From assembly GCF_041435495.1 (NCBI RefSeq), contig NZ_CP108644.1, positions 6,433,501 to 6,497,500 of the forward strand: a DNA stretch of 64,000 bases. Direction: 5' to 3'. Position 1 is the stretch's first letter; every line of letters begins with the position of its first letter. Origin of the DNA: Streptomyces sp. NBC_01116 (lineage in GTDB: Bacteria; Actinomycetota; Actinomycetes; Streptomycetales; Streptomycetaceae). Shown piece after piece: positions 39,561 through 47,511 of this stretch. The position numbers and the translations under genes are program-made. Below the pieces are notes generated by a model. That model saw only the letters and a program-made list of their open reading frames with translations. It had not been told where the DNA came from and did no database searches.

Positions 39561-40475
39561 TCAGCCGAGCGGACGACCGTACGAGCGGAGCGTCCCCAAG
39601 GCTCTGAGCGTCACCAGGGGACGCCCTTCCAGTGCGGTTCCCGGCGCCCACTGACGCCAGGTCACGGGCCATCCGCCGTCGTCCTGCTGCTCGGCGGCCA
39701 GGTGGTCGAGCGAGCGCTCCAGCTCCTCGTCCGTGAACCAGCGACGGGCCAGGGATCCGGGCGTACGGGCGTAGTCGTGCGGGAAGTGGTGCTCGCCCGG
39801 CGCGTAGCCCGTCGCCACCGGGTACTCCGCCCGTCTGGACGGATCGAGCACCGCCAGGCGCTGTTCGCGCACCAGGCGGCCGAGCCGGTCGGCCGCCGCC
39901 TCGGCACGGGCTTGGTCGGGGGCGCCGTCCAGGAAGGCGACCGCGGCCTCGACCTCGTAGGGATGGGACTGCTCCAGAGCCTCGACGGCACTCCAGCAGA
40001 AGTCCGTCGCCCGGAACAGCCATGCGTGCCACACCTGATTGCCGTGGAGCAGCCCGACGACCGGGCCGGTCGCGAGCAGCTCCGCCGGCGGGTTGTCCAC
40101 GATCGGGATGAACGGTGCCGCGGGATAGCCGCGCTGCGTGGGGAGCAGCGCGGGCAGAGCGCCTTCCTTGGTCGACACATCGGTCAGATAGCGACAGATC
40201 CGTTCCACGCGCTGTCCGTCGCAGCGGCCGATCGAATCAAGGACGCTCAGCGCGTGGGCGGTGTGCAACGGCTGGCTGACCGGACCCCGGAGATCGGGTT
40301 CCAGCGCGTGACCGTAGCCGCCGTCCTCGTTCAGATAGGCGGAGAGGGCCGTCTCGACTGCATCGGGATCTCCGTCCAGGAATCCATGGGCGAACCTCCG
40401 CTGTTCGAGGACCCGGGCGGTGAGCCAGATGAACTGCTCGGCGCGGGCGAGGGTGTTTGCTCCGGTTCCAGCCAT
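39561..40475 (-). CDS. conserved hypothetical protein, alpha-toroid-like
   Basis: 304 residues of unknown function. Segments such as YLNEDGGYGHALEPDLRGPV and AEQQDDGGWPVTW resemble the QW-type repeats of prenyltransferase/squalene-cyclase alpha-alpha toroids, but the catalytic DxDD of cyclases is absent, so a structural or binding role is as likely. No signal peptide or membrane helix. TACGGT lies 6 bases before ATG 40475 on the minus strand (leaderless layout). Convergent with azlD and divergent from the small DUF3046 gene. Confidence 0.72.
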   Translation of the reverse strand: MAGTGANTLARAEQFIWLTARVLEQRRFAHGFLDGDPDAVETALSAYLNEDGGYGHALEPDLRGPVSQPLHTAHALSVLDSIGRCDGQRVERICRYLTDVSTKEGALPALLPTQRGYPAAPFIPIVDNPPAELLATGPVVGLLHGNQVWHAWLFRATDFCWSAVEALEQSHPYEVEAAVAFLDGAPDQARAEAAADRLGRLVREQRLAVLDPSRRAEYPVATGYAPGEHHFPHDYARTPGSLARRWFTDEELERSLDHLAAEQQDDGGWPVTWRQWAPGTALEGRPLVTLRALGTLRSYGRPLG

Positions 40476-40554
40476 GGACCGACCGTAGAGCGGAAAGGAG
40501 CCCGGCAGGTGCCCGGCGGACCGGCTGCACTCTCAGGAGCGGGATACTGGTGGC

Positions 40555-40749
40555 ATGCGGTTGACGATTTTCTGGGAGCGGATGGCCGACCACTTCGGTG
40601 CGGCGTACGCGGACTCCTTCGCCCGTGACCATGTGATGGCCGAACTCGGCGGCCGCACGGTGCACCAGGCCCTGGACGCGGGCTGGGACGCCAAGGACGT
40701 GTGGCGCGGGGTCTGCACGGCCATGGACGTCCCGGCCGACCGGCGCTGA
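40555..40749 (+). CDS. DUF3046 family small protein
   Basis: 64 residues, beginning MRLTIFWERMADHFGAAYAD. It matches the actinobacterial DUF3046 family, which I recall as a regular upstream neighbour of recA. Function unknown; the short charged sequence has no membrane segment. GATACT stands 6 bases before ATG 40555, suggesting a leaderless message. Confidence 0.85.
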   Translation: MRLTIFWERMADHFGAAYADSFARDHVMAELGGRTVHQALDAGWDAKDVWRGVCTAMDVPADRR

Positions 40750-40876
40750 AGCCCGTGTGCGCTCCGGCGGGTGAGCGCTGAACCCCGTTCCGGGCGGGAG
40801 TGGAACCGGGCCGGAACCGGAACGGTCGGCTCAGGGCGGGGAACCGGTGACCGGCGGCATGGGCCAGACTTGTCCC

Positions 40877-42145
40877 GTGTCATCGACAGACGAGACCGCC
40901 CCGCCCCAGCCGTCCGCATCCACGCCCGCCCCGCCGGCCGCACCACCCGCCCCGCCCTCCGGCACCGGAGGGGTCCGCATGCCCGGCTGGCTGCCGCGTG
41001 CGATGGTGCTGGCCCTCGCGCTCTACGCCTGCTTCCAGCTCGGCAGCTGGGCGTTCTACCAGCTCATCGGGTTGCTGACGAACGTGCTGATCGCGTTCTT
41101 CCTCGCGCTCGCCATCGAGCCCGCGGTCGGCCGGATGGCCGGTCGCGGCATGCGCCGCGGGCTGGCCACGTTCCTCGTCTTCCTCGTCCTGATGATCTTC
41201 GGCGTCGGATTCGTGGTGCTGCTGGGGTCGATGCTCGCGGGCCAGATCGTCGACATGGTCGACGAGTTCCCGAAGTACATCGACTCGGTGATCAACTGGG
41301 TCAACCAGACCTTCCGCACCGAACTCTCCCGGGTCGAGGTCCAGGACAGCCTGCTGCACTCCGACTGGCTGCAGAAGTACGTCCAGAACAGCGCCACCGG
41401 AGTGCTCGACGTCTCCACCACGGTCCTCGGCGGGCTGTTCCGGCTGTTGACGATCTTCCTGTTCTCCTTCTACTTCGCGGCCGACGGTCCCCGGCTCCGC
41501 CGCGCCCTGTGCTCCGTCCTGCCGCCGGCCCGGCAGACCGAGGTGCTGCGCGCCTGGGAGATCGCGGTCGACAAGACCGGCGGATACATCTACTCGCGCG
41601 GCCTGATGGCGTTGATCTCCGGCGTCGCGCACTACGTCCTGCTGGTGATCCTCGGGGTGCCCTACGCCCCGGCACTCGCCGTCTGGGTCGGGCTCGTCTC
41701 GCAGTTCATCCCCACCATCGGCACGTATCTCGCGGGCGCCCTGCCCATGCTGATCGCCTTCACGGTCGACCCCTGGTACGCGTTGTACGTGCTCGGGTTC
41801 GTCGTGATCTACCAGCAGTTCGAGAACTACGTGCTCCAGCCCAAGCTGACCGCGAAGACCGTCGACATCCACCCCGCGGTCGCCTTCGGGTCGGTCATCG
41901 CCGGCACGGCCCTGCTCGGCGCGGTCGGCGCGCTGGTCGCCATTCCCGCGATCGCCACGCTCCAGGCGTTCCTCGGCGCCTATGTGAAGCGGTACGACGT
42001 CACCGACGACCCCCGCGTGCACGGGGGGAGCAGCCGCGCGCCCGGGAGGCGGTTGCCGTCACGGATGCGCCGCCTGGTGAACGGACCCCGGGCCGCCGGA
42101 CGCGGGGGCGCTGAGGGCGGGCCGGACGGGCCGCCTCAGCGGTAG
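40877..42145 (+). CDS. AI-2E family transporter-like membrane protein
   Basis: 422 residues. A Pro/Ala-rich N-terminal tail is followed by about eight transmembrane helices (paired helices at about 40-110, a soluble segment about 120-175, then helices to 370). Family marks: GLVSQFIPTIGTYLAGALP and IYQQFENYVLQPKL. The family was named for autoinducer-2 export, but members have varied roles and the substrate here is unknown. GTG 40877 was preferred over an upstream ATG at 40847 because CAGACT lies 6 bases ahead. The last 10 bases overlap the 3' end of the convergent SDR gene. Confidence 0.82.
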   Translation: MSSTDETAPPQPSASTPAPPAAPPAPPSGTGGVRMPGWLPRAMVLALALYACFQLGSWAFYQLIGLLTNVLIAFFLALAIEPAVGRMAGRGMRRGLATFLVFLVLMIFGVGFVVLLGSMLAGQIVDMVDEFPKYIDSVINWVNQTFRTELSRVEVQDSLLHSDWLQKYVQNSATGVLDVSTTVLGGLFRLLTIFLFSFYFAADGPRLRRALCSVLPPARQTEVLRAWEIAVDKTGGYIYSRGLMALISGVAHYVLLVILGVPYAPALAVWVGLVSQFIPTIGTYLAGALPMLIAFTVDPWYALYVLGFVVIYQQFENYVLQPKLTAKTVDIHPAVAFGSVIAGTALLGAVGALVAIPAIATLQAFLGAYVKRYDVTDDPRVHGGSSRAPGRRLPSRMRRLVNGPRAAGRGGAEGGPDGPPQR

Positions 42146-43089
42146 CCCGTCACATCGGCCGGCAGGCCCGGGTCCTGGACCTCGGCCAGATACCGCCAGG
42201 CGTCGGGTCTGCTCCCGTCCACGTCGGTGAAGCCGTACACCTGGGCGAGCTGCCCGCTGGAGAGCGACCTGCCGTTCCAGCGGGCCACCTCGGGATCGCC
42301 GGCGAGGGCGGACACGGCGCGGCCGACGTACGCGGGGGACTCGGAGATCGCGAAGTGGGGCGTGTGCGCGACGGCGTCCCGCCAGGTGGTCTCGGTCACC
42401 CCGTGGGCCTGGAGCATGGCCTCGGACCGGAGCCAGCCCGGGGTGAGCGCGACAGCCGTCGCGCGGTGCGGTGCGAGCTCGTGGCCGAGGGCGAAGGCCA
42501 TCCGGTTCACCGCGGCCTTGGCCAGGTCGTAGAAGAACGAGACGCGGTAGTGGGACGCGTTGTACTCGTCCGTCCCGTCGGTCATCTCCACGACCAGGCC
42601 ACCCGGTGTCTCGATCAGCAGCGGCAGCGCGAAGTGACTGGTGATGGCGTGGGTGTCGACGCCCAGGCGCAGGGTGTGCAGCCCGGTGTCGAGCGACGAC
42701 TTCCACACCGGCCTGTCCCACTCGATCTCGGCGCCCCAGATGTCGTTCACCAGGATGTGCAGGGAGCCCTGCTCGCTCGCGATGCGGGCCACGAGCGCCC
42801 TGACCCGGTCGGGAACCAGATGGTCGACCTGGACGGCGATGCCCCGTCCGCCCGCCGCGTCGACCAGGGCCGCGGTCTCCTCGATCGTTTCGGGCCGGTC
42901 CATCTCGGAGCGCTCGGACCCGCTCGTACGGCCGGTCACGTACACGGTCGCCCCGGCGGCGCCGAGCTGCACGGCGATACCCCGCCCGGCCCCGCGGGTG
43001 CCTCCGGCGACGAGTGCCACCCGGCCGGACAGATCGGATCCGGGTGCCTGCCCTCCGTGGGGTGCTCCGGGCTCCGTCATCGCTCCCAT
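42136..43089 (-). CDS. short-chain dehydrogenase/reductase
   Basis: 317 residues. SDR fold with GGTRGAGRGIA cofactor loop near residue 30, NDIWGAE in the NAG position and FYDLAKAAVNR giving Tyr and Lys; PGWLRSEAM follows. It has a C-terminal extension of about 50 residues (SSGQLAQVYGFTDVDGSRPD) seen in a subset of SDRs. Substrate unknown. ATG 43089 is preceded by TATATT at 8 bases, an unusually AT-rich -10 box for this genome, suggesting a strong leaderless promoter. Confidence 0.88.
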   Translation of the reverse strand: MGAMTEPGAPHGGQAPGSDLSGRVALVAGGTRGAGRGIAVQLGAAGATVYVTGRTSGSERSEMDRPETIEETAALVDAAGGRGIAVQVDHLVPDRVRALVARIASEQGSLHILVNDIWGAEIEWDRPVWKSSLDTGLHTLRLGVDTHAITSHFALPLLIETPGGLVVEMTDGTDEYNASHYRVSFFYDLAKAAVNRMAFALGHELAPHRATAVALTPGWLRSEAMLQAHGVTETTWRDAVAHTPHFAISESPAYVGRAVSALAGDPEVARWNGRSLSSGQLAQVYGFTDVDGSRPDAWRYLAEVQDPGLPADVTGYR

Positions 43090-43097
43090 ACCGATCG

Positions 43098-43103
43098 AAT
43101 ATA
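43098..43103 (-). promoter_or_regulatory. strong -10 box of SDR gene
   Basis: TATATT on the minus strand, 8 bases before ATG 43089. It lies back to back with the recA control region. Confidence 0.5.
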
Positions 43104-43196
43104 GGGCGATACGCTCAGGTGTGCAGGCTCGGTCGTGTGCCGGTGAGGGGGTGCAGGTGTTTGGTCACGGGGTGGCCGCGGGGCCGCGTGGTGCGC

Positions 43197-43226
43197 TTGA
43201 CACGGAAATCGAACATCCATTCTGAT
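43197..43226 (+). promoter_or_regulatory. recA SOS-type promoter and LexA box
   Basis: TTGACA at 43197-43202 is followed by GAACATCCATTC at 43211-43222, close to the actinobacterial LexA box GAAC-N4-GTTC. The box lies between the -35 and the probable -10 (CATTCT or TCTGAT), where bound LexA would block transcription. Confidence 0.7.
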
Positions 43227-43296
43227 GGGATTCCGGCCGGGTTTTCCCGGGCCCGGCCGTGGAGTTGTCCACAGGTCGGGAGGACGTCGAGGCCCA

Positions 43297-43319
43297 TTGT
43301 CAGTGGCAGGGGTTAGCGT
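43297..43319 (+). promoter_or_regulatory. RecA-NDp promoter (LexA-independent damage promoter)
   Basis: TTGTCAGTG (43297-43305), 8 bases, TAGCGT (43314-43319): a full match to TTGTCRGTG-N8-TAnnnT as I know it from the mycobacterial recA P1 promoter, which PafBC activates. Transcription would start near 43327, about 36 bases before the recA ATG. Confidence 0.75.
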
Positions 43320-43362
43320 CTGAGACGTGAAGCGATCGACTCAAGCAAATCGGGTGGAACCC

Positions 43363-44499
43363 ATGGCAGGTAACGACCGCGAGAAGGCGCTGGACGCCGC
43401 ACTCGCACAGATTGAACGGCAATTCGGCAAGGGCGCGGTGATGCGCCTGGGCGAGCGGCCGAACGAGCCCATCGAGGTCATTCCCACGGGATCGACCGCC
43501 CTGGACGTCGCCCTCGGCGTCGGCGGTCTGCCGCGCGGCCGTGTGGTGGAGGTGTACGGACCGGAGTCCTCCGGTAAGACGACGCTGACGCTGCACGCGG
43601 TGGCGAACGCGCAGAAGCTCGGCGGCTCGGTGGCGTTCATCGACGCCGAGCACGCGCTCGACCCGGAGTACGCGAAGAAGCTCGGCGTCGACATCGACAA
43701 CCTCATCCTGTCCCAGCCGGACAACGGTGAGCAGGCGCTGGAGATCGTCGACATGCTGGTGCGCTCCGGCGCCCTGGACCTGATCGTCATCGACTCCGTG
43801 GCGGCCCTGGTGCCCCGTGCGGAGATCGAGGGCGAGATGGGCGACTCGCACGTGGGGCTCCAGGCGCGTCTGATGAGCCAGGCACTCCGCAAGATCACCA
43901 GTGCGCTCAACCAGTCCAAGACCACCGCGATCTTCATCAACCAGCTCCGCGAGAAGATCGGCGTGATGTTCGGTTCCCCGGAGACCACCACCGGTGGCCG
44001 GGCGCTGAAGTTCTATGCCTCGGTGCGCCTCGACATCCGCCGGATCGAGACGCTCAAGGACGGCACCGACGCCGTCGGCAACCGCACCCGCGTCAAGGTC
44101 GTCAAGAACAAGGTCGCCCCGCCGTTCAAGCAGGCGGAGTTCGACATCCTCTACGGCCAGGGCATCAGCCGCGAGGGCGGTCTGATCGACATGGGCGTGG
44201 ACCACGGCTTCGTCCGCAAGGCCGGCGCCTGGTACACGTACGAGGGCGATCAGCTCGGCCAGGGCAAGGAGAACGCCCGCAACTTCCTCAAGGACAACCC
44301 CGACCTCGCCAACGAGATCGAGAAGAAGATCCTGGAGAAGCTGGGTATCGGTGTCCGCCCGGACGCCGACGCGGGCGAGCCCGCCGCGGACACCGCTGCG
44401 ACGGCGGCTGGAGCACCGGCGGCCGACGCGGCGGCGAAGCCCGCGACCACCGCGGCTTCCAAGGCCAAGCCGGCCAAGACCGCGGCGGCCAAGAGCTAG
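43363..44499 (+). CDS. recA: recombinase RecA
   Basis: 378 residues. ATP-dependent strand-exchange protein and co-protease of LexA. Walker A GPESSGKTT is at 66-74; VIDSVAALVPRAEIEGEMGD, the NQLREKIGVMFGSPE region (L2 loop) and the C-terminal GIGVRPD segment are intact. ATG 43363 follows GGTGG and is the family start; the frame is open 12 codons further. The last 40 residues form an Ala/Lys/Thr tail (KPATTAASKAKPAKTAAAKS) typical of streptomycetes. Controlled by two promoters (SOS and RecA-NDp type). recX starts 3 bases after the stop. Confidence 0.98.
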   Translation: MAGNDREKALDAALAQIERQFGKGAVMRLGERPNEPIEVIPTGSTALDVALGVGGLPRGRVVEVYGPESSGKTTLTLHAVANAQKLGGSVAFIDAEHALDPEYAKKLGVDIDNLILSQPDNGEQALEIVDMLVRSGALDLIVIDSVAALVPRAEIEGEMGDSHVGLQARLMSQALRKITSALNQSKTTAIFINQLREKIGVMFGSPETTTGGRALKFYASVRLDIRRIETLKDGTDAVGNRTRVKVVKNKVAPPFKQAEFDILYGQGISREGGLIDMGVDHGFVRKAGAWYTYEGDQLGQGKENARNFLKDNPDLANEIEKKILEKLGIGVRPDADAGEPAADTAATAAGAPAADAAAKPATTAASKAKPAKTAAAKS

Positions 44500-44502
44500 G
44501 CC

Positions 44503-45231
44503 GTGACACGTCGTACGGAGTGGCCGGGCAGCCCTGCCGAGCCCGGCGGGGACCCCGAATCCGCCTACGGGCCCGTCGAGCCGGAGGCGGGCGCCGGGAC
44601 GCGGCCCGGGCGCCGCTCGCGCGGGGGAGCGGGCGCCGGGAGCGGACTGGGCGAAGGGGCGGGCCGCCGTGCCCGCTCCGGCACCAGGAGCGGCGGCTCC
44701 CCTTCCTCGTCGAGGGCCGAGAAGGGGGAGCCGCGTGACCCGGTCGAGCAGGCGCGCAACATCTGCCTGCGGCTGCTCACCGGGACGCCGCGAACGCGTA
44801 AACAGCTCGCGGACGCCCTGCGCAAGCGGGAGATCCCGGACGAGGCGGCCGAGGAAGTGCTCGCGCGCTTCGAGGACGTCGGGCTGATCGACGACGCGGC
44901 GTTCGCCGGGGCGTGGGTGGAGTCCCGGCACCACGGCCGGGGGCTCGCGCGCCGTGCCCTCGTCCGTGAGCTGCGGACGAAGGGCGTGGACTCCGCCGTG
45001 ATCGACGATGCGGTCGGCCGGCTCGACCCGGATCAGGAGGAGGAGACGGCGCGCGAGCTCGTGGCCCGCAAGCTCCGCTCCACGCGGGGGCTGGACCGGG
45101 ACAAGCGGCTGCGCCGCCTGGCGGGGATGCTCGCACGCAAGGGGTACGGGGAGGGCATGGCCCTGCGGGTGGTGCGTCAGGCGTTGGAGGAGGAGGGCGA
45201 GGACACGGAAGGCCTGGACGAGCCTTTCTGA
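44503..45231 (+). CDS. recX: regulatory protein RecX
   Basis: 242 residues, a modulator that inhibits RecA filaments. The RecX three-helix repeats occupy about 85-235 (ICLRLLTGTPRTRKQLADAL, FEDVGLIDDAAFA, LARKGYGEGMALRVVRQAL). The first 80 residues are a disordered Gly/Arg/Ser/Glu-rich extension (GAGAGSGLGEGAGRRARSG), longer than in E. coli RecX but common in streptomycetes. GTG 44503 lies 3 bases after the recA stop, so the pair is one transcript. A heptanucleotide repeat follows the gene. Confidence 0.93.
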   Translation: MTRRTEWPGSPAEPGGDPESAYGPVEPEAGAGTRPGRRSRGGAGAGSGLGEGAGRRARSGTRSGGSPSSSRAEKGEPRDPVEQARNICLRLLTGTPRTRKQLADALRKREIPDEAAEEVLARFEDVGLIDDAAFAGAWVESRHHGRGLARRALVRELRTKGVDSAVIDDAVGRLDPDQEEETARELVARKLRSTRGLDRDKRLRRLAGMLARKGYGEGMALRVVRQALEEEGEDTEGLDEPF

Positions 45232-45252
45232 AGTCGAGGTCCGGAGATATTG

Positions 45253-45301
45253 GGAAGCCGGAAGCCGGAAGCCGGAAGCCGGAAGCCGGAAGCCGGAAGC
45301 C
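45253..45301 (+). repeat. heptanucleotide tandem repeat (GGAAGCC x7)
   Basis: Seven exact GGAAGCC copies in 49 bp, between recX and the convergent hypothetical gene. Copy number is likely to vary between strains. I see no coding or hairpin role. Confidence 0.95.
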
Positions 45302-45340
45302 AACGGCCAGCGGCTCACGCCGGCGGTCAGCAGTCCTTGG

Positions 45341-46009
45341 TCACTGTCCGGCCAGGGACGCGCGACGGATGGTGGCGTCGACGAGGGCCAGGGCGTCCGC
45401 GGCCGTGCGGCCGGGATGACGGTTCCAGGGGCCGATCAGTCCGGGCCAGCCCTGGGCGCGCAGCTCCGTGATCAGCCAGGCGCCGGCCCGGTCCACGGTG
45501 TCGAGGGAGCCGTAGCCGAGGCGGTGCGCGGAGATCAGGGCGCCGCAGACACAGCGTGCGCCACGGGCGTTCCGCAGCCGGTACGGGGTGTTCTGCCAGC
45601 CCCACTCGGCCAGGATCTGCCGTGCGTAGCCGAGATGGGTCGAGGGGCGCAGGTCGCCCTGCCCGACCCGGCGCCAGAGGTGGACGCGGTCGGGCAGTAC
45701 CGCGCCCAGCCGTCCGGGCAGCGGGCGCTCGTGCGGGGGCGCCACGGGCAGGGTCCGCAGGGCGTCGTCGACGAGCCGGTCCACGGGGACGGACAGCAGG
45801 CTCCGCCAGTCGGACTGCCCTGCGGTCGGGGGATCCGCAGGCCGTGCGTACGTCGGCTCCGCCGGTCGGGGCGCGGGCTCGGGGACGGTGTGTTCCCAGC
45901 CCCTGACGATCTGCTGCCACGCCTGGGTGTCGTGCAGTCGGGAGGCCTGGCCGTCGAGCTGTTCGGGGGTGAGGACAGCAGTCGCCATAAGTGCGTCATC
46001 TCCGTACAT
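45341..46009 (-). CDS. conserved hypothetical protein
   Basis: 222 residues, starting MYGDDALMATAVLTPEQLDG. The start was chosen because AGGACC precedes ATG 46009 on the minus strand; the frame stays open upstream through a repeat region. No membrane segment. It is Pro-rich at about 40-65 and contains a CVCG pair near 158 and the conserved-looking LITELRAQGWPGLIGPWNRH segment. I do not recognise a family or function. It faces recX convergently. Confidence 0.6.
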   Translation of the reverse strand: MYGDDALMATAVLTPEQLDGQASRLHDTQAWQQIVRGWEHTVPEPAPRPAEPTYARPADPPTAGQSDWRSLLSVPVDRLVDDALRTLPVAPPHERPLPGRLGAVLPDRVHLWRRVGQGDLRPSTHLGYARQILAEWGWQNTPYRLRNARGARCVCGALISAHRLGYGSLDTVDRAGAWLITELRAQGWPGLIGPWNRHPGRTAADALALVDATIRRASLAGQ

Positions 46010-46082
46010 TTCGGTCCTCTGTGTGAGGCGAATGTCGGTCACGCACGGCGATTGCTCTAGTGGAACGTGGCGTTCGGGTGTG

Positions 46083-46132
46083 TGGCATCCGAACGGACTG
46101 GCATCCGAACGCACCTGGCATCCGAACGCACC
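46083..46132 (+). repeat. short direct repeats TGGCATCCGAACGCACC
   Basis: Three near-identical copies at 46083, 46099 and 46116 (16-17 bp apart). Further degenerate repeats (GGGTGTCAGG twice, 46226-46244) follow. The region 46010-46234 otherwise has no gene. Confidence 0.85.
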
Positions 46133-46234
46133 TGACGCCCGGCACCAGAGCTCAGGTGCCAGACGTCAGATCGCGTCGGATCCCGGGAGTCGATCGACCC
46201 TGGGTGCCGGATTCCGGGTGTCAGGTCCCGGGTG

Positions 46235-46669
46235 TCAGGCGGAGGTGACCGGGAGTCCGGCGGCGCGCCACGCCTGGAAGCCGCCGATCAGGTCGGTGGC
46301 CCGGTGCAGTCCCAACTGCCGCAGGGAGGCGACCGCGAGGCTGGAAGCGTATCCCTCGTTGCAGATGACGACGATCCGGAGGTCGTGGCCGACCGCTTCG
46401 GCGGCGCGGTGGCTCCCTCGGGGGTCGAGCCGCCATTCCAGTTCGTTGCGTTCGACGACCAGCGCGCCCGGGATCAGTCCGTCCCGGTCGCGGAGCGCCG
46501 CGTACCGGATGTCCACCAGCAGGGCCCCGGCCTCCGCCGCCGCGGCGGCCTCGGGCGGGCCGATCCGGTCGTAGCCGGCCCTGACCCGCTCCAGAAGCTC
46601 GTCGATGCCCACGGGGGGCGGGGCGTCCGGCACGGCCCTGTCCCGCTCGGTGCTTCGCTCCTCGCTCAC
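46235..46669 (-). CDS. rhodanese-like sulfurtransferase
   Basis: 144 residues, one rhodanese domain. The persulfide-forming cysteine is C103 in the loop CNEGYASS, matching CxxGxxS; DIR (53-55) and GGFQAWRAAGLP (near the C-terminus) are standard rhodanese marks. It probably moves sulfane sulfur or detoxifies a sulfur species. It overlaps the cysteine dioxygenase gene by 4 bp (ATGA), so both are one operon and likely act on cysteine-derived sulfur. Confidence 0.92.
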   Translation of the reverse strand: MSEERSTERDRAVPDAPPPVGIDELLERVRAGYDRIGPPEAAAAAEAGALLVDIRYAALRDRDGLIPGALVVERNELEWRLDPRGSHRAAEAVGHDLRIVVICNEGYASSLAVASLRQLGLHRATDLIGGFQAWRAAGLPVTSA

Positions 46670-47286
46670 TGCCAGTCCTCCGGGCGCTCGGTCTGCTCCA
46701 GACGGAGCACCGCACCGGTGCGGCTGAACCGGCGGATGCGTGGCAGCGGCGGATAGTAGGCGTGGACCGAGACCGCGTGCGCGACGTCGGACTCGTTGAG
46801 GACCTCATGGACGTGGTTCTGCCCGAAGGCCCTGCCCTGACCGGTCGCCAACTCCCTCGACCGGTCCATCCCGTCCGTCAGCTCCAGCGCCTTCCAGCCG
46901 TCGGTGGGCAGTCGCACGGCCAACGAGTGCTCCTTGAGGGCGCCGACAGCGGTGGTGAACGCGCCGAACGAGTCGGCGTGATCGTGCCAGCCCGTGCCGG
47001 TGCCGGGCGGCCAGCCGATCAGCCACGCCTCGCTGCCGCCCGGTCCGTCGAGCCGGATCCAGGTGCGGCCCTCCGGATCGAGGGGGAGCGAGGCGATGAG
47101 CGCCTCGTCCCGAGCGGCGCTGCGGACGAAGTCCATCAGTTCCGCGATCGTCGGCGCGGCGGAGGAGGTTGCGGAACCCCCGGTCACGGGGGCGGAAGGG
47201 GAAGGAACGGAGGGGAGGGAAGGAAATGCGGCAGTTGCGGAAGGAACTGCGGCAGCCGTGGGCACGGCGGAGCGAGGGGAAGACAC
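46666..47286 (-). CDS. cysteine dioxygenase family protein
   Basis: 206 residues, a cupin that oxidises cysteine to cysteine sulfinate with a non-haem iron. Iron ligands are likely H101 and H103 (GWHDHADSFGAF) and H158 (NHVHEV); the YYPPL near the C-terminus fits the family. The first 45 residues are an Ala/Pro/Ser-rich stretch. GTG 47286 was chosen because AGGAC precedes it and the length then fits the family. It overlaps the rhodanese gene downstream and is preceded by a Cys-rich leader peptide. Another thiol dioxygenase substrate is possible. Confidence 0.85.
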   Translation of the reverse strand: MSSPRSAVPTAAAVPSATAAFPSLPSVPSPSAPVTGGSATSSAAPTIAELMDFVRSAARDEALIASLPLDPEGRTWIRLDGPGGSEAWLIGWPPGTGTGWHDHADSFGAFTTAVGALKEHSLAVRLPTDGWKALELTDGMDRSRELATGQGRAFGQNHVHEVLNESDVAHAVSVHAYYPPLPRIRRFSRTGAVLRLEQTERPEDWQ

Positions 47287-47363
47287 GAGGACCGTCCTGA
47301 GAGTTCGCGTGGGGTTCCGGCCGTGCGGAAGGAAAGCGGCACGCACCGGCAGAGGAAGGCGAT

Positions 47364-47411
47364 TCAGCAGGACGGGCGACACACGCAGCCCGCGTAACGG
47401 ACGAGGTCCAT
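47364..47411 (-). CDS. cysteine-rich leader peptide upstream of cysteine dioxygenase
   Basis: A 15-residue open frame, MDLVRYAGCVCRPSC, with three Cys among the last seven residues. GGAGGG stands 5 bases before ATG 47411; the frame could extend 13 codons upstream (to 47450), but that start lacks a ribosome site. Its stop is 77 bases before the dioxygenase start. Cys-rich upstream peptides of this kind are known before sulfur genes in actinobacteria, where ribosome progress over Cys codons controls the downstream genes. Confidence 0.7.
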   Translation of the reverse strand: MDLVRYAGCVCRPSC

Positions 47412-47511
47412 ATGGACCCTCCGCCACAGGCGCACATCGGTGTCGGTCATGATCTGGAGTACACCACGCGCGCCCGTGACGGTCAATCGATCACGTGCGA
47501 CGGCCCATCGA

